A stretch of DNA of 60,047 nucleotides from positions 1 through 60,047 of the forward strand of contig JAJZTW010000019.1 of the NCBI GenBank assembly GCA_021847345.1, written 5' to 3'. This stretch comes from Pseudomonadota bacterium (lineage in GTDB: Bacteria; Pseudomonadota; Gammaproteobacteria; Burkholderiales; Burkholderiaceae_C). The position numbers were made by a program, and so were the translations under genes. The notes under the pieces are model-generated. The model saw only the letters and a program-made list of their open reading frames with translations. It had not been told where the DNA came from and did no database searches. Positions within the stretch are counted from its first letter, which is position 1, and each line of letters starts with the position of its first letter. Below, piece after piece: positions 52,719-60,047 of this stretch.

Positions 52719-52725
52719 CTAGGCT
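52697..52725 (+). promoter_or_regulatory. Predicted paaY promoter overlapping the PaaR operator
   Basis: TTGACC (52697-52702) and TAGGCT (52720-52725) are 17 bases apart on the plus strand. The -35 lies inside the left operator arm and the -10 abuts the right arm. A mirror-image TTGACC (52716-52711) could serve as -35 for the paaG operon, though its -10 is poor. Confidence 0.5.
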
Positions 52726-52789
52726 CGAACCTTTGGCCGCGACAAGTCCGTGCCCCCTCCGTACAAACCCTGACCCAGGCCGCCAACCC

Positions 52790-53410
52790 ATGCCCTGCTA
52801 CTCCATCGACGGCGTCGTACCCGTGGTCCACCCCAGCGCCTACGTGCACCCCACCGCGGTGCTGATCGGCGACGTCGAGGTCGGCCCCGGCTGCTATGTC
52901 GGCCCCTGCGCCAGCCTGCGCGGCGACTTCGGGCGCATCGTGCTGCACGAAGGCAGCAACGTGCAGGACTCCTGCGTCATGCACGGCTTTCCCGGGCACG
53001 ACACCATCGTGCATGCCGGAGGACACATCGGCCATGGAGCCGTGCTGCACAGCTGCATCGTGCACCGCGACGCGCTGGTCGGCATGAACGCGGTGGTCAT
53101 GGACGACGCCGAGGTCGGCGAGCGTTCCATCGTCGCCGCCTGCGCCTTCGTGCCGGCGGCGATGGTGATCCCGCCGCGCACCCTGGTGGCGGGCGTGCCG
53201 GCGCGCATCAGGCGCGCGCTGACGGAGCAGGAAATGGCCTGGAAGGACGAGGGCACGCGCACCTACCAGGACCTCGCCGTGCGCTGCCTGCAAAGCCTGC
53301 ACGAGGTCGAACCGCTGCGCGAAATGCCGGCACAGCGCCCTCGGCTGCGAGCGCCCCAGGTGCAGCCGCTGGTGGCGCTGCGCGAGCGGGACGGGAGCGA
53401 ACCCGGTTGA
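52790..53410 (+). CDS. paaY: PaaY-type hexapeptide-repeat protein
   Basis: 206 residues. Left-handed beta-helix hexapeptide repeats run from about 15 to 150 ([30 protein letters not shown] in part; [36 protein letters not shown]). His residues fit the gamma-carbonic-anhydrase metal site. PaaY hydrolyses toxic ring-hydroxylated CoA thioesters in E. coli. The C-terminal helix ends with an uncharacterised tail. Divergent from paaG, under the same operator. Confidence 0.9.
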   Translation: MPCYSIDGVVPVVHPSAYVHPTAVLIGDVEVGPGCYVGPCASLRGDFGRIVLHEGSNVQDSCVMHGFPGHDTIVHAGGHIGHGAVLHSCIVHRDALVGMNAVVMDDAEVGERSIVAACAFVPAAMVIPPRTLVAGVPARIRRALTEQEMAWKDEGTRTYQDLAVRCLQSLHEVEPLREMPAQRPRLRAPQVQPLVALRERDGSEPG

Positions 53411-53456
53411 AGGCCGGGACACGGCGCGCCCGGGCCGTGTCCGATCGCCGCGCCGC

Positions 53457-54014
53457 TCAGGCGCCCTGCGCGTCCAGCGCCATCTCGATGTCGGCGCGCA
53501 GCGAGTCCGGCTGGGTCTGCGGCGCGTAGCGCCGGATCACCTGCCCGTCGCGGCCGACCAGGAACTTGGTGAAATTCCACTTGATGGCCTCGGTGCCCAG
53601 CACCCCGCTGGCCTGCGCCTTCAGCCAGCGCCACAACGGGTGGGCGTGGGCGCCGTTGACGTCGATCTTGTCGAACAGCGGGAATTCCACGCCGTAGTTG
53701 CTTTCGCAAAAGGCCTCGATCTGCGCCGCCGAGCCGGGCTCCTGGGCGCCGAACTGGTTGCAGGGGAAGGCCAGCACGCTGAAGCCGCGCGCGCGGTAGG
53801 CGTGATGCAGCGCCTGCAGTCCGGCGTACTGCGGCGTGTAGCCGCAGGCGCTCGCCGTGTTGACCACCAGCAGCACCTGCGAGCGCCAACGCGACAGCGG
53901 CTGTTCCTGGCCGTGGATGTCGCGCGCGCTGAAATCGAACAACGTGGTGCCGGCGGGCGCGCCGGGGGCATCGCCGACCGTGCCTTCGGGGGCCGGGGTC
54001 CGGGCCGTCATCAT
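53457..54014 (-). CDS. Glutathione peroxidase family protein
   Basis: 185 residues. VVNTASACGYTPQY contains the peroxidatic Cys57; FPCNQFG gives the conserved Gln and WNFTKFLVGRDGQVIRRY the catalytic Trp/Asn. In bacteria such enzymes usually use thioredoxin rather than glutathione. Strong GGAGGAGACC precedes ATG 54014. It overlaps the DMT gene stop by four bases (ATGA) and is last in a three-gene run. Confidence 0.92.
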   Translation of the reverse strand: MMTARTPAPEGTVGDAPGAPAGTTLFDFSARDIHGQEQPLSRWRSQVLLVVNTASACGYTPQYAGLQALHHAYRARGFSVLAFPCNQFGAQEPGSAAQIEAFCESNYGVEFPLFDKIDVNGAHAHPLWRWLKAQASGVLGTEAIKWNFTKFLVGRDGQVIRRYAPQTQPDSLRADIEMALDAQGA

Positions 54015-54991
54015 GGTCTCCTCCGCGCGGCATGCGCCGCGCCGTGCACGCCGTCATTGTGCTCCTCGGCGGGCCGCGACGCGGCCCCGGCGCGACGCTC
54101 GGCACGCGCCTCGGCCAGCGCGCCGAACACCACGCCGAGCGCGATCAGCAGGCCGCCGGCCAGGGCCTGCGGACCCGGATGGCTGGCGCCCAGCAGCGCC
54201 GAGCTCAGGCTCGCGAACACGATCTCCAGCATCATGATCACCGCCGTCAGCGCAGCCGGCAGGCGTGCCGCGCCGTACTGCAGGCCGAAACTGCCGGCAA
54301 GCATGGCGAGCCCGAGAAGGCCCACGGGCAGCAGCCAGGAACCGTCGAGCGCCGGAAGGGCCGGTGCCCAGCCCAGGCGCTGCGACAGCCAGGCCAGCGT
54401 GGCGCCGCAGACCAGGCCGCCGCAGAACATGGCCAGCATGCGCGGCGGCGCAGCCTCGTCCGCGCAGCGCCGCAACAGCACGTTGTTCAGCGCGAAGAAG
54501 GCTCCGCCGCACAGGCCGAGCCAATCCGCTGCCTGGCGCGGCAGCGGCAAGCCGCCGTCGTGCGGCCACAGCACGACCAGCGCGCCGCACAGGGCCACCG
54601 CCAGTCGCAGCCAGCCGGCAGGGCCGACTCGCTCGCCGAGCAGCGGGCGCGCCAGCAGCGTGGCCCACACCGGCATCAGGTAGAACAGCAACACCACGCG
54701 CACGACATCGCCGAGCGCGACGCCGAGGTTGAAGCAGACGTTGGCGCCCCCCGCGGACAGCGCCACCAGCCACAGCTGGCGGCTGCGCAGCACGCGCACC
54801 AGCGCGGCGGGACGCGCCAGCAAGACGGCCAGCGTGCCGGGCACGTACACCAGCGCGGTGGTCCACAGCGGCTGCACGCCCAGCGCGTGCGCGTGGCGCA
54901 CGGGCCACCACGACAGACCCCACACCAGCGCGCTCAAGCCCAGCCCGGCGACCGCCAGCCAAGGCGTGGCGCGCGAATCCTTGCTCGTCAT
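54011..54991 (-). CDS. DMT-family (EamA) transporter
   Basis: 326 residues, about ten hydrophobic helices in two EamA repeats: LSALVWGLSWWPVRHAHALG begins repeat 1 and GGAFFALNNVLLRRCADEA repeat 2. Such proteins export metabolites, often amino acids; substrate unknown. A charged tail (SRPAEEHNDGVHGAAHAARRRP) closes the protein. Its ATG overlaps the upstream TlpA-like gene by four bases. Confidence 0.9.
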   Translation of the reverse strand: MTSKDSRATPWLAVAGLGLSALVWGLSWWPVRHAHALGVQPLWTTALVYVPGTLAVLLARPAALVRVLRSRQLWLVALSAGGANVCFNLGVALGDVVRVVLLFYLMPVWATLLARPLLGERVGPAGWLRLAVALCGALVVLWPHDGGLPLPRQAADWLGLCGGAFFALNNVLLRRCADEAAPPRMLAMFCGGLVCGATLAWLSQRLGWAPALPALDGSWLLPVGLLGLAMLAGSFGLQYGAARLPAALTAVIMMLEIVFASLSSALLGASHPGPQALAGGLLIALGVVFGALAEARAERRAGAASRPAEEHNDGVHGAAHAARRRP

Positions 54992-55815
54992 CGCGCCTGC
55001 GCGCGCAGGCGCGCGATGCCCTGCTGCAGCGTTGCCGCCGACATCTCGCCGACGTACATGCGGTCGAGGTTTCCGTCGGGGCGGATGAACAGCGTCGTCG
55101 GGTATCCGGGGGCGTCGTAGTAGGCGGCCAGCGCGCGCCGGGTGTCGAGCACGACCTGCGGGGCGTCGGCATGGCCGAGCTGGCCCAGCAACGCCCGCAC
55201 GGCCTGCGGCGACTCGCCCTGGTCGGCCAGCACGATGCGCGCATCGCGCTCGGTCGCTGCGCGTTGCAGGAGCATCGGCAGCTCGCGCCTGCAGGGCGGG
55301 CACCAGGTCGCCCAAAGGTTGATCACCAGCGGCCGCCCCCGCAGGCTGTCCAGCGCCAGCGGCCTGCCCTGCAGGTCGCGCAGGGCCAGCACCGGCAGCG
55401 GTCGCGGCGCCGGCTGCAGCGCGCGCATCAGCGCCTGCCCGGCCAGCGTGACCAGCAGCGCGGCGGCGAAGCCCGCACCCAGAGCGCGCCGCAAGCGGGC
55501 GCGGCGCAGCCCCCACGACAGCAGCACCAGCCCGGCGGCCAGCCAGCCGGCGGTGGCGTCGAAACCGCCGTCGCGCACGTCGAGCATGGCGAGCGCGCCG
55601 TGCATCTGCGGCAGCCAGCGCACGACGAACACCACGCGCGCCACCAGCAGCCCGCACAGCGCCGCGACCAGCAACGCCGACCCCGGCCGGGCATCGGCGC
55701 CTGGGGCATCGCGTCGCGCGACGGCGCCTGCCAGCAGGTCGGCCAGCCACCAGGCCAGCAGCAACAGCAGCGGAGTCAATGGCAGCAACAGCGGGCCCAG
55801 GCGCAAGGAGTTCAC
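54988..55815 (-). CDS. Lgt-like membrane domain fused to a TlpA-type thioredoxin domain
   Basis: 275 residues from GTG 55815. The N-terminal 120 residues hold about four helices (LGPLLLPLTPLLLLLAWWLAD; LLVAALCGLLVARVVFVV; FDATAGWLAAGLVLLSWG) resembling the first part of prolipoprotein diacylglyceryl transferase, including the ARVVFVV...DGG layout, but without clear Lgt catalytic residues. The C-terminal half is a TlpA/ResA domain with INLWATWCPPCRRELP and YPTTLFI. The thioredoxin part should face the periplasm as a reductase. The upstream gene lplT ends 18 bases before the GTG. ATGA-overlaps the DMT gene. Confidence 0.82.
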   Translation of the reverse strand: MNSLRLGPLLLPLTPLLLLLAWWLADLLAGAVARRDAPGADARPGSALLVAALCGLLVARVVFVVRWLPQMHGALAMLDVRDGGFDATAGWLAAGLVLLSWGLRRARLRRALGAGFAAALLVTLAGQALMRALQPAPRPLPVLALRDLQGRPLALDSLRGRPLVINLWATWCPPCRRELPMLLQRAATERDARIVLADQGESPQAVRALLGQLGHADAPQVVLDTRRALAAYYDAPGYPTTLFIRPDGNLDRMYVGEMSAATLQQGIARLRAQAR

Positions 55816-55832
55816 GGCAATGCCCGAAGGGA

Positions 55833-57164
55833 TCAGGGCTGGTGCGGCGCCGGATGGCGCGACTCGCCGATGAGCTGGGTCCAGTCGCGCTGACGCATGT
55901 TCCAGGCGTTCCAGCGCATCACCAGCCACATGCTGCCGACGATGAACACCCCGAACAGCATCATGGTCGAACGCACCGAAAGGTCCAGGCTGATGAGCAG
56001 CGAGTACAGGCCGAGCATGGCCAGCACGCTGACGTTTTCATTGAAGTTCTGCACCGCGATCGAATGCCCGGCGGAAAGCAGTACGTAGCCTCGGTGCTGC
56101 AGCAGAGCGTTCATCGGCACGACGAAGTAGCCGGCCATGGCTCCGATGAGCACCATGAACACCCCCGCCAGCAGCAGGTACAGCGGCAGGTGCAGGTTGC
56201 CGATCGACAGTTGCAGGTCGGGAACCACGTCGCGCGAGTACAGCGCCACCACCATGCACACCACGCCCATGCCCAGCCCCACCGGAAGCACGCGCAGGCT
56301 GTTCTTCAGCGGTACGCGCGTGGCTGCGAACATGGCGCCGAGCGCGATTCCGAAAGCCACCGTGGCCTGCAATACGGCCGCGTTGCTGAGGTTCAGGCCC
56401 AAGGCCGCCTCGGCCCACTTGATCACGATGAACTGCAGGGTTGCGCCAGCCCCCCAGAACAAGGTGGTCACCGCCATCGAGATCTGGCCGAGCCGGTCGC
56501 TCCACAGCACGCGCGTGCAATGCACGAATTCGGACATCTGCCGCAGGGGATTGATGGTCTGGTGCGGATAGCGCGCACCGGTGTCGGGAATGCGAAGGTT
56601 GCAAAGCGCGGCGACCACGTAGACCACGGCGATCACGACCAGCGCGGCGTCGGCCGCGCCATGCATGCCCAGCGCGTGCACCGGAGCGACGCCGATCAGC
56701 CACGCGGCCGCCTGCTGGCTGACCAGGAAGCCGCCCAGCACGGTGCCGAGAATGATCGAGCCGACCGTGGTGCCTTCGATCCAGCCGTTCGCCGCGACCA
56801 GCTGCTGCGGCGGCAGCAGCTCGGTAAGAATGCCGTACTTGGCCGGTGAATACGCGGCGGCTCCCAGGCCGACCACCGCGTAGGACCACAGCGGATGCGT
56901 GCCGAACAGCATCAGCAGCAGGCCCAGCAGCTTGACCAGGTTGGTGATCAGCATGACCTGGCCCTTGCGCAGCGAGTCCGCGAAACCGCCTACGAACGGC
57001 GCCAGCAGCACGTAGGACACCGTGAAAAAGAACTTCAGAAGCGGGGTCATCCAGCCCGGGGACTTCAACTGGACCAGCAGCGCGATGGCCGCGATGAGCA
57101 GGGCATTGTCGGCCAGCGACGAGAAGAACTGCGCCGCCATGATCCAGTAAAAGCCTTTTTTCAT
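55833..57164 (-). CDS. lplT: Lysophospholipid transporter LplT
   Basis: 443 residues, about twelve helices of the [33 protein letters not shown] is the characteristic N-terminus (split from KKGFYW), followed by [24 protein letters not shown] and [14 protein letters not shown]. LplT flips lysophosphatidylethanolamine across the inner membrane for reacylation by Aas. aas is not adjacent here. ATG 57164 is favoured; the frame is open to 57236. Divergent from alr, an order repeated in betaproteobacteria. Confidence 0.93.
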   Translation of the reverse strand: MKKGFYWIMAAQFFSSLADNALLIAAIALLVQLKSPGWMTPLLKFFFTVSYVLLAPFVGGFADSLRKGQVMLITNLVKLLGLLLMLFGTHPLWSYAVVGLGAAAYSPAKYGILTELLPPQQLVAANGWIEGTTVGSIILGTVLGGFLVSQQAAAWLIGVAPVHALGMHGAADAALVVIAVVYVVAALCNLRIPDTGARYPHQTINPLRQMSEFVHCTRVLWSDRLGQISMAVTTLFWGAGATLQFIVIKWAEAALGLNLSNAAVLQATVAFGIALGAMFAATRVPLKNSLRVLPVGLGMGVVCMVVALYSRDVVPDLQLSIGNLHLPLYLLLAGVFMVLIGAMAGYFVVPMNALLQHRGYVLLSAGHSIAVQNFNENVSVLAMLGLYSLLISLDLSVRSTMMLFGVFIVGSMWLVMRWNAWNMRQRDWTQLIGESRHPAPHQP

Positions 57165-57221
57165 TCCGTGATGCGAACAGCGCAGCCGCGGCGGCGCTGC
57201 TGGCCTGTGCGGGAACGAATC

Positions 57222-57230
57222 TTTATAGCA
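57222..57230 (-). promoter_or_regulatory. Candidate extended -10 promoter of lplT
   Basis: TGCTATAAA on the minus strand (57230-57222) is an extended -10 box about 60 bases before the lplT start. No good -35 is seen, which extended -10 promoters can tolerate. Confidence 0.35.
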
Positions 57231-57278
57231 CAGCACCTGCCGGGCGCAGGGGGCGAAGGCACTACACTGCTGCGAGCC

Positions 57279-58406
57279 ATGTCACGTCCGATCCAGGCCA
57301 CCATTTCGCTCGATGCCCTGCGCCACAACCTGGCGCGGGCGCGCGCAGCCGCGGGACGCGCCAGGGTCTGGGCGGTGGTCAAGGCCAACGCCTACGGGCA
57401 TGGCATCGAACGCGTGTTCCCGGCGCTGCGCGGGGCCGACGGTTTCGCGCTGCTCGACCTGGCCGAGGCGGAAACCCTGCGCGCACTGGGCTGGGGCGGC
57501 CCGATCCTGCTGCTCGAGGGCTGCTTCGGCCTGGACGACCTCGCCACCTGCGAACGCCTGAACCTGTGGCACGTGGTGCACGACCCGATGCAGATCCACT
57601 GGCTGGCGTCGCGCCGCAAGGCGCGTGCGCACCGCGTGTTCCTCAAGCTCAACAGCGGCATGAACCGGCTGGGCTTCACGCCGGGGCAATATCGAGCGGC
57701 CTGGCAGCGCCTGCGGGAAATCCCCGCCGTGGGCGCGATCTCGCACATGACCCATTTCGCCACCGCCGACGGTGCGCAGGGAATCGACAGCGCGCTGGAG
57801 GTATTCGGCAGCGAGGCCGACGGCCTTCCCGGCGAGCGCAGCCTGTGCAATTCGGCGGCGCTGCTGCGCTACGGGCACGGCTCGCTGCCGGCGCGAGCCG
57901 ATGCCGACGCGGTGCTCGGCGACTGGGTTCGCCCGGGCATCATGCTGTACGGAGCGTCGCCGACCGGCACGGTGCCGGACGCCGGTCACTGGCAATTGCG
58001 CCCGGCGATGAGCCTGGTCACGCGAATCATCGGTGTGCAGTCGGTCGCCGCCGGCGACGCGGTGGGCTATGGCGCGGGGTTCCGCGCCGAACGCGCCATG
58101 CGCGTCGGAGTCGCCGCGCTGGGCTATGCCGACGGCTATCCGCGCCACGCGCCGACCGGAACGCCGATCGTGGTCGATGGAGTGCGCACGCGCATCGTGG
58201 GACGCGTGTCGATGGACATGGTCACCGTCGACCTCGACCCGGTGCGCGCCGCCGGTCGCGCCGCCGAGGTCGGCAGCCCGGTGCTGTGCTGGGGTCGTCA
58301 CCAGCAGGACGAACTCGGCATCGACGAAGTCGCCGAGGCCTGCGGCACGCTGGGCTACGAACTGATGTGCGCACTGGCCCGCCGGGTTCCCGTGCAGGTG
58401 CTTTGA
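57279..58406 (+). CDS. alr: Alanine racemase
   Basis: 375 residues. [13 protein letters not shown] carries the PLP-binding Lys35; [41 protein letters not shown] and [12 protein letters not shown] are family blocks, with catalytic Tyr in the GYGAGF/GYADGY region. It supplies D-alanine for peptidoglycan. Its TGA overlaps the radA ATG by one base. Confidence 0.97.
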   Translation: MSRPIQATISLDALRHNLARARAAAGRARVWAVVKANAYGHGIERVFPALRGADGFALLDLAEAETLRALGWGGPILLLEGCFGLDDLATCERLNLWHVVHDPMQIHWLASRRKARAHRVFLKLNSGMNRLGFTPGQYRAAWQRLREIPAVGAISHMTHFATADGAQGIDSALEVFGSEADGLPGERSLCNSAALLRYGHGSLPARADADAVLGDWVRPGIMLYGASPTGTVPDAGHWQLRPAMSLVTRIIGVQSVAAGDAVGYGAGFRAERAMRVGVAALGYADGYPRHAPTGTPIVVDGVRTRIVGRVSMDMVTVDLDPVRAAGRAAEVGSPVLCWGRHQQDELGIDEVAEACGTLGYELMCALARRVPVQVL

Positions 58407-59794
58407 TGGCCCGCTCGGGCACCACCTTCGTGTGCAGCGACTGCGGCGGCCAGTCCGCGCAGTGGCTGGGCCGCTGCCCGCATTGCGGCGCCTGGAACAC
58501 GCTGGTGGAAACGCGCACGGCGCCGGGCTCGCGCGCGTCCGCACTGGGCAGCGCCGCCGCGCGCCCGGGCCCGGCTGCGCTGGCTCCCGGCTCGGCGGTG
58601 CAGGACCTGGCCCAGGTGCAGGCGGCGGCGCAGCGCCACATGCCCAGCGGAATCGGCGAACTCGACCGCGCGCTGGGCGGCGGGCTGGTCGCCGGCAGCG
58701 TCGTGCTGCTGGGAGGAGATCCCGGAATCGGCAAGTCCACGCTGCTGCTGCAGGTGCTGGCCGCGCTGGCCCCCGACACGCGCGTGCTGTATGTCAGCGG
58801 CGAGGAGTCGGCCGCGCAGGTCGGGCTGCGAGCTCAGCGCCTGGGATTGCACGAAGCGCCGGTGCGCCTGATGGCCGAGATCCAGCTCGAGCGCATCGGC
58901 GACGCGCTCGCCGCCGAACAGCCCACGGTGTGCGTCATCGACTCCATCCAGACCGTCTACACCGATCAGCTGTCGTCGGCCCCCGGCTCGGTGGCCCAGG
59001 TGCGCGAATGCGCCGCGCAACTCACCCGCCACGCCAAGTCCCACGGAACCTGCATCGTGCTGGTCGGCCACGTCACCAAGGAAGGCGCGCTGGCCGGGCC
59101 CAGGGTGCTCGAGCACATGGTCGACACGGTGCTGTATTTCGAGGGCGACACGCACAGCAGCTTCCGACTCATCCGCGCCATCAAGAACCGCTTCGGCGGC
59201 GTCGGCGAACTCGGCGTGTTCGCGATGACCGAACGCGGGCTCAAGGGGGTGGCCAATCCGTCGGCGATCTTCCTGTCGCACCACGGAGCACCGGTGCCGG
59301 GCTCGTGCGTGATGGCCACGCTCGAGGGAAGCCGCCCGCTGCTGGTGGAAATCCAGGCCCTGGCCGACAGCGCCGCGGCGCCGAGCCCGCGCCGGCTCAG
59401 CGTCGGGCTCGATCCGGCGCGCCTGGCCATGCTGCTCGCCGTACTGCACCGCCATGCCGGCGTGGCCTGCGCCGACCAGGACGTGTTCGTCAACGCCGTC
59501 GGCGGGGTGCGCGTGGGCGAGCCGGCGGCCGACCTGCCGGTGCTGCTGGCGATCCAGTCGTCGCTGCGCAACCGCGCGCTGCCTCGCGGACTCGTGGCCT
59601 TCGGCGAAGTCGGGCTGGCCGGCGAGATCCGCCCCGCCCCGCGCGGACAGGAACGCCTTCGCGAGGCCGCCAAGCTCGGCTTCTCGGCCGCCATCATCCC
59701 GGCCGCCAACGCGCCGCGCCACAACCCCGAGCAACTCGACGGCATGCGCCTGCACCCCGTGCAGCGCATCGACCAGGCGCTAGGGTTGTTGTGA
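58406..59794 (+). CDS. radA: DNA repair protein RadA
   Basis: 462 residues. The zinc finger CSDCGGQS...CPHCGAW is at the N-terminus. The RecA-like ATPase has GGDPGIGKSTLL and LYVSGEES; the RadA-specific KNRFGGVGELGVFAM follows. The C-terminal Lon-like domain contains GLAGEIRPAPRGQERLREAAKLGF. RadA is a branch-migration helicase in recombinational repair. Start codon overlaps the alr stop (TGATG). Confidence 0.97.
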   Translation: MARSGTTFVCSDCGGQSAQWLGRCPHCGAWNTLVETRTAPGSRASALGSAAARPGPAALAPGSAVQDLAQVQAAAQRHMPSGIGELDRALGGGLVAGSVVLLGGDPGIGKSTLLLQVLAALAPDTRVLYVSGEESAAQVGLRAQRLGLHEAPVRLMAEIQLERIGDALAAEQPTVCVIDSIQTVYTDQLSSAPGSVAQVRECAAQLTRHAKSHGTCIVLVGHVTKEGALAGPRVLEHMVDTVLYFEGDTHSSFRLIRAIKNRFGGVGELGVFAMTERGLKGVANPSAIFLSHHGAPVPGSCVMATLEGSRPLLVEIQALADSAAAPSPRRLSVGLDPARLAMLLAVLHRHAGVACADQDVFVNAVGGVRVGEPAADLPVLLAIQSSLRNRALPRGLVAFGEVGLAGEIRPAPRGQERLREAAKLGFSAAIIPAANAPRHNPEQLDGMRLHPVQRIDQALGLL

Positions 59795-59810
59795 GCCCCC
59801 TCCTTGACGT

Positions 59811-59971
59811 GGGCCCCCTTCGTCGCCGGGGGCGGCCCCGGCTCCGTCCCCCCGAGGGGGACAACCCCTGCCTTGGGGCGGCCCTGCTGTATGAGGGCCC
59901 CCTCCGTCGCCGGGGGCGGCCCCGGCTCCGTCCCCCCGAGGGGGACAACCCCTGCCTTGGGGCGGCCCTGC
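59811..59971. repeat. Tandem 84-bp GC-rich repeat downstream of radA
   Basis: Two copies start at 59811 and 59895, differing only by a T/C and a few bases at the junction. Each contains GGGCCCCCTNCGTCGCC, a GTCCCCC/GGGGGAC stem with a CGA loop, and CCTTGGGGCGGCCCTGC. The stem recalls the palindrome at 45794-45806. The second copy lies 17 bases after the first ends. No coding potential. Downstream sequence (to 60047) shows no supportable gene. Confidence 0.85.
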
Positions 59972-60047
59972 GGCAGGAGGTTTCCTGGCAGCGACGGGAG
60001 CCGCGTGGGCGTGGGGTTTTCAGGCGGGCTCGATAGCCGCCTGCGGC

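Noticed and set aside
60000..60047. The 3' end of a minus-strand gene with a stop at 60020-60022
   Set aside because: Only about eight codons are visible (PQAAIEPA then stop); too short to support.

Overview
The window is very GC-rich, densely packed DNA from a Gram-negative bacterium, almost certainly a betaproteobacterium of the order Burkholderiales. This rests on gene order: hemF-nadD-rsfS-rlmH, maf-rng, ftsY opposite rsmD-coaD-ferredoxin, pth-gpsA, secB-grxC-rhodanese opposite gpmA-ctpA-moeB, and lplT opposite alr-radA. It also rests on the RpoH, SecB and PaaR protein types. Genus cannot be fixed from the sequence. No rRNA, tRNA, CRISPR array, phage, transposase or plasmid gene was seen, and no gene-free stretch exceeds 300 bases.

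Layout. 1-10.1 kb: a partial methyltransferase gene sharing its start region with gloB, then a lytic transglycosylase, hemF, nadD, rsfS, rlmH, uup (opposite strand), maf and rng. 10.1-14.8 kb: a periplasmic SCP2-like protein, rpoH with a perfect CIRCE operator across its promoter, and a four-PAS GGDEF-EAL protein. 15-21.7 kb: accessory envelope and redox genes, namely a secreted beta-propeller, cytochrome c', cytochrome b561, a TonB-dependent receptor and an MFS exporter. 21.7-24.1 kb: katG with an OxyR-like operator. 24.1-33.6 kb: conserved housekeeping genes from ftsY to moeB. 33.6-45.6 kb: an orphan FixH-like protein, an MFS transporter, a complete MdtABC-type RND pump with its outer-membrane channel, and a PduO-type corrinoid adenosyltransferase.

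45.8-53.4 kb: a phenylacetate-degradation cluster (paaG, paaI, paaK, paaR, paaJ, paaZ on the minus strand and paaY divergent), with a near-perfect palindromic PaaR-type operator between paaG and paaY. It supplies activation, isomerisation, ring opening, aldehyde oxidation, thiolysis and thioesterase salvage. The paaABCDE epoxidase and paaFH are not here. 53.4-57.2 kb: a glutathione peroxidase, a DMT-family transporter and an Lgt-like/TlpA fusion, the last three start-stop overlapped, then lplT. 57.2-60 kb: alr and radA, followed by a tandem 84-bp GC-rich repeat.

The strongest regulatory observation is the CIRCE element on rpoH, which puts the heat-shock sigma factor under a predicted HrcA repressor. 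The most system-like unfamiliar neighbourhood is the TonB receptor/cytochrome b561/cytochrome c' group converging on a secreted propeller. No clearly new defence or mobile system was found.
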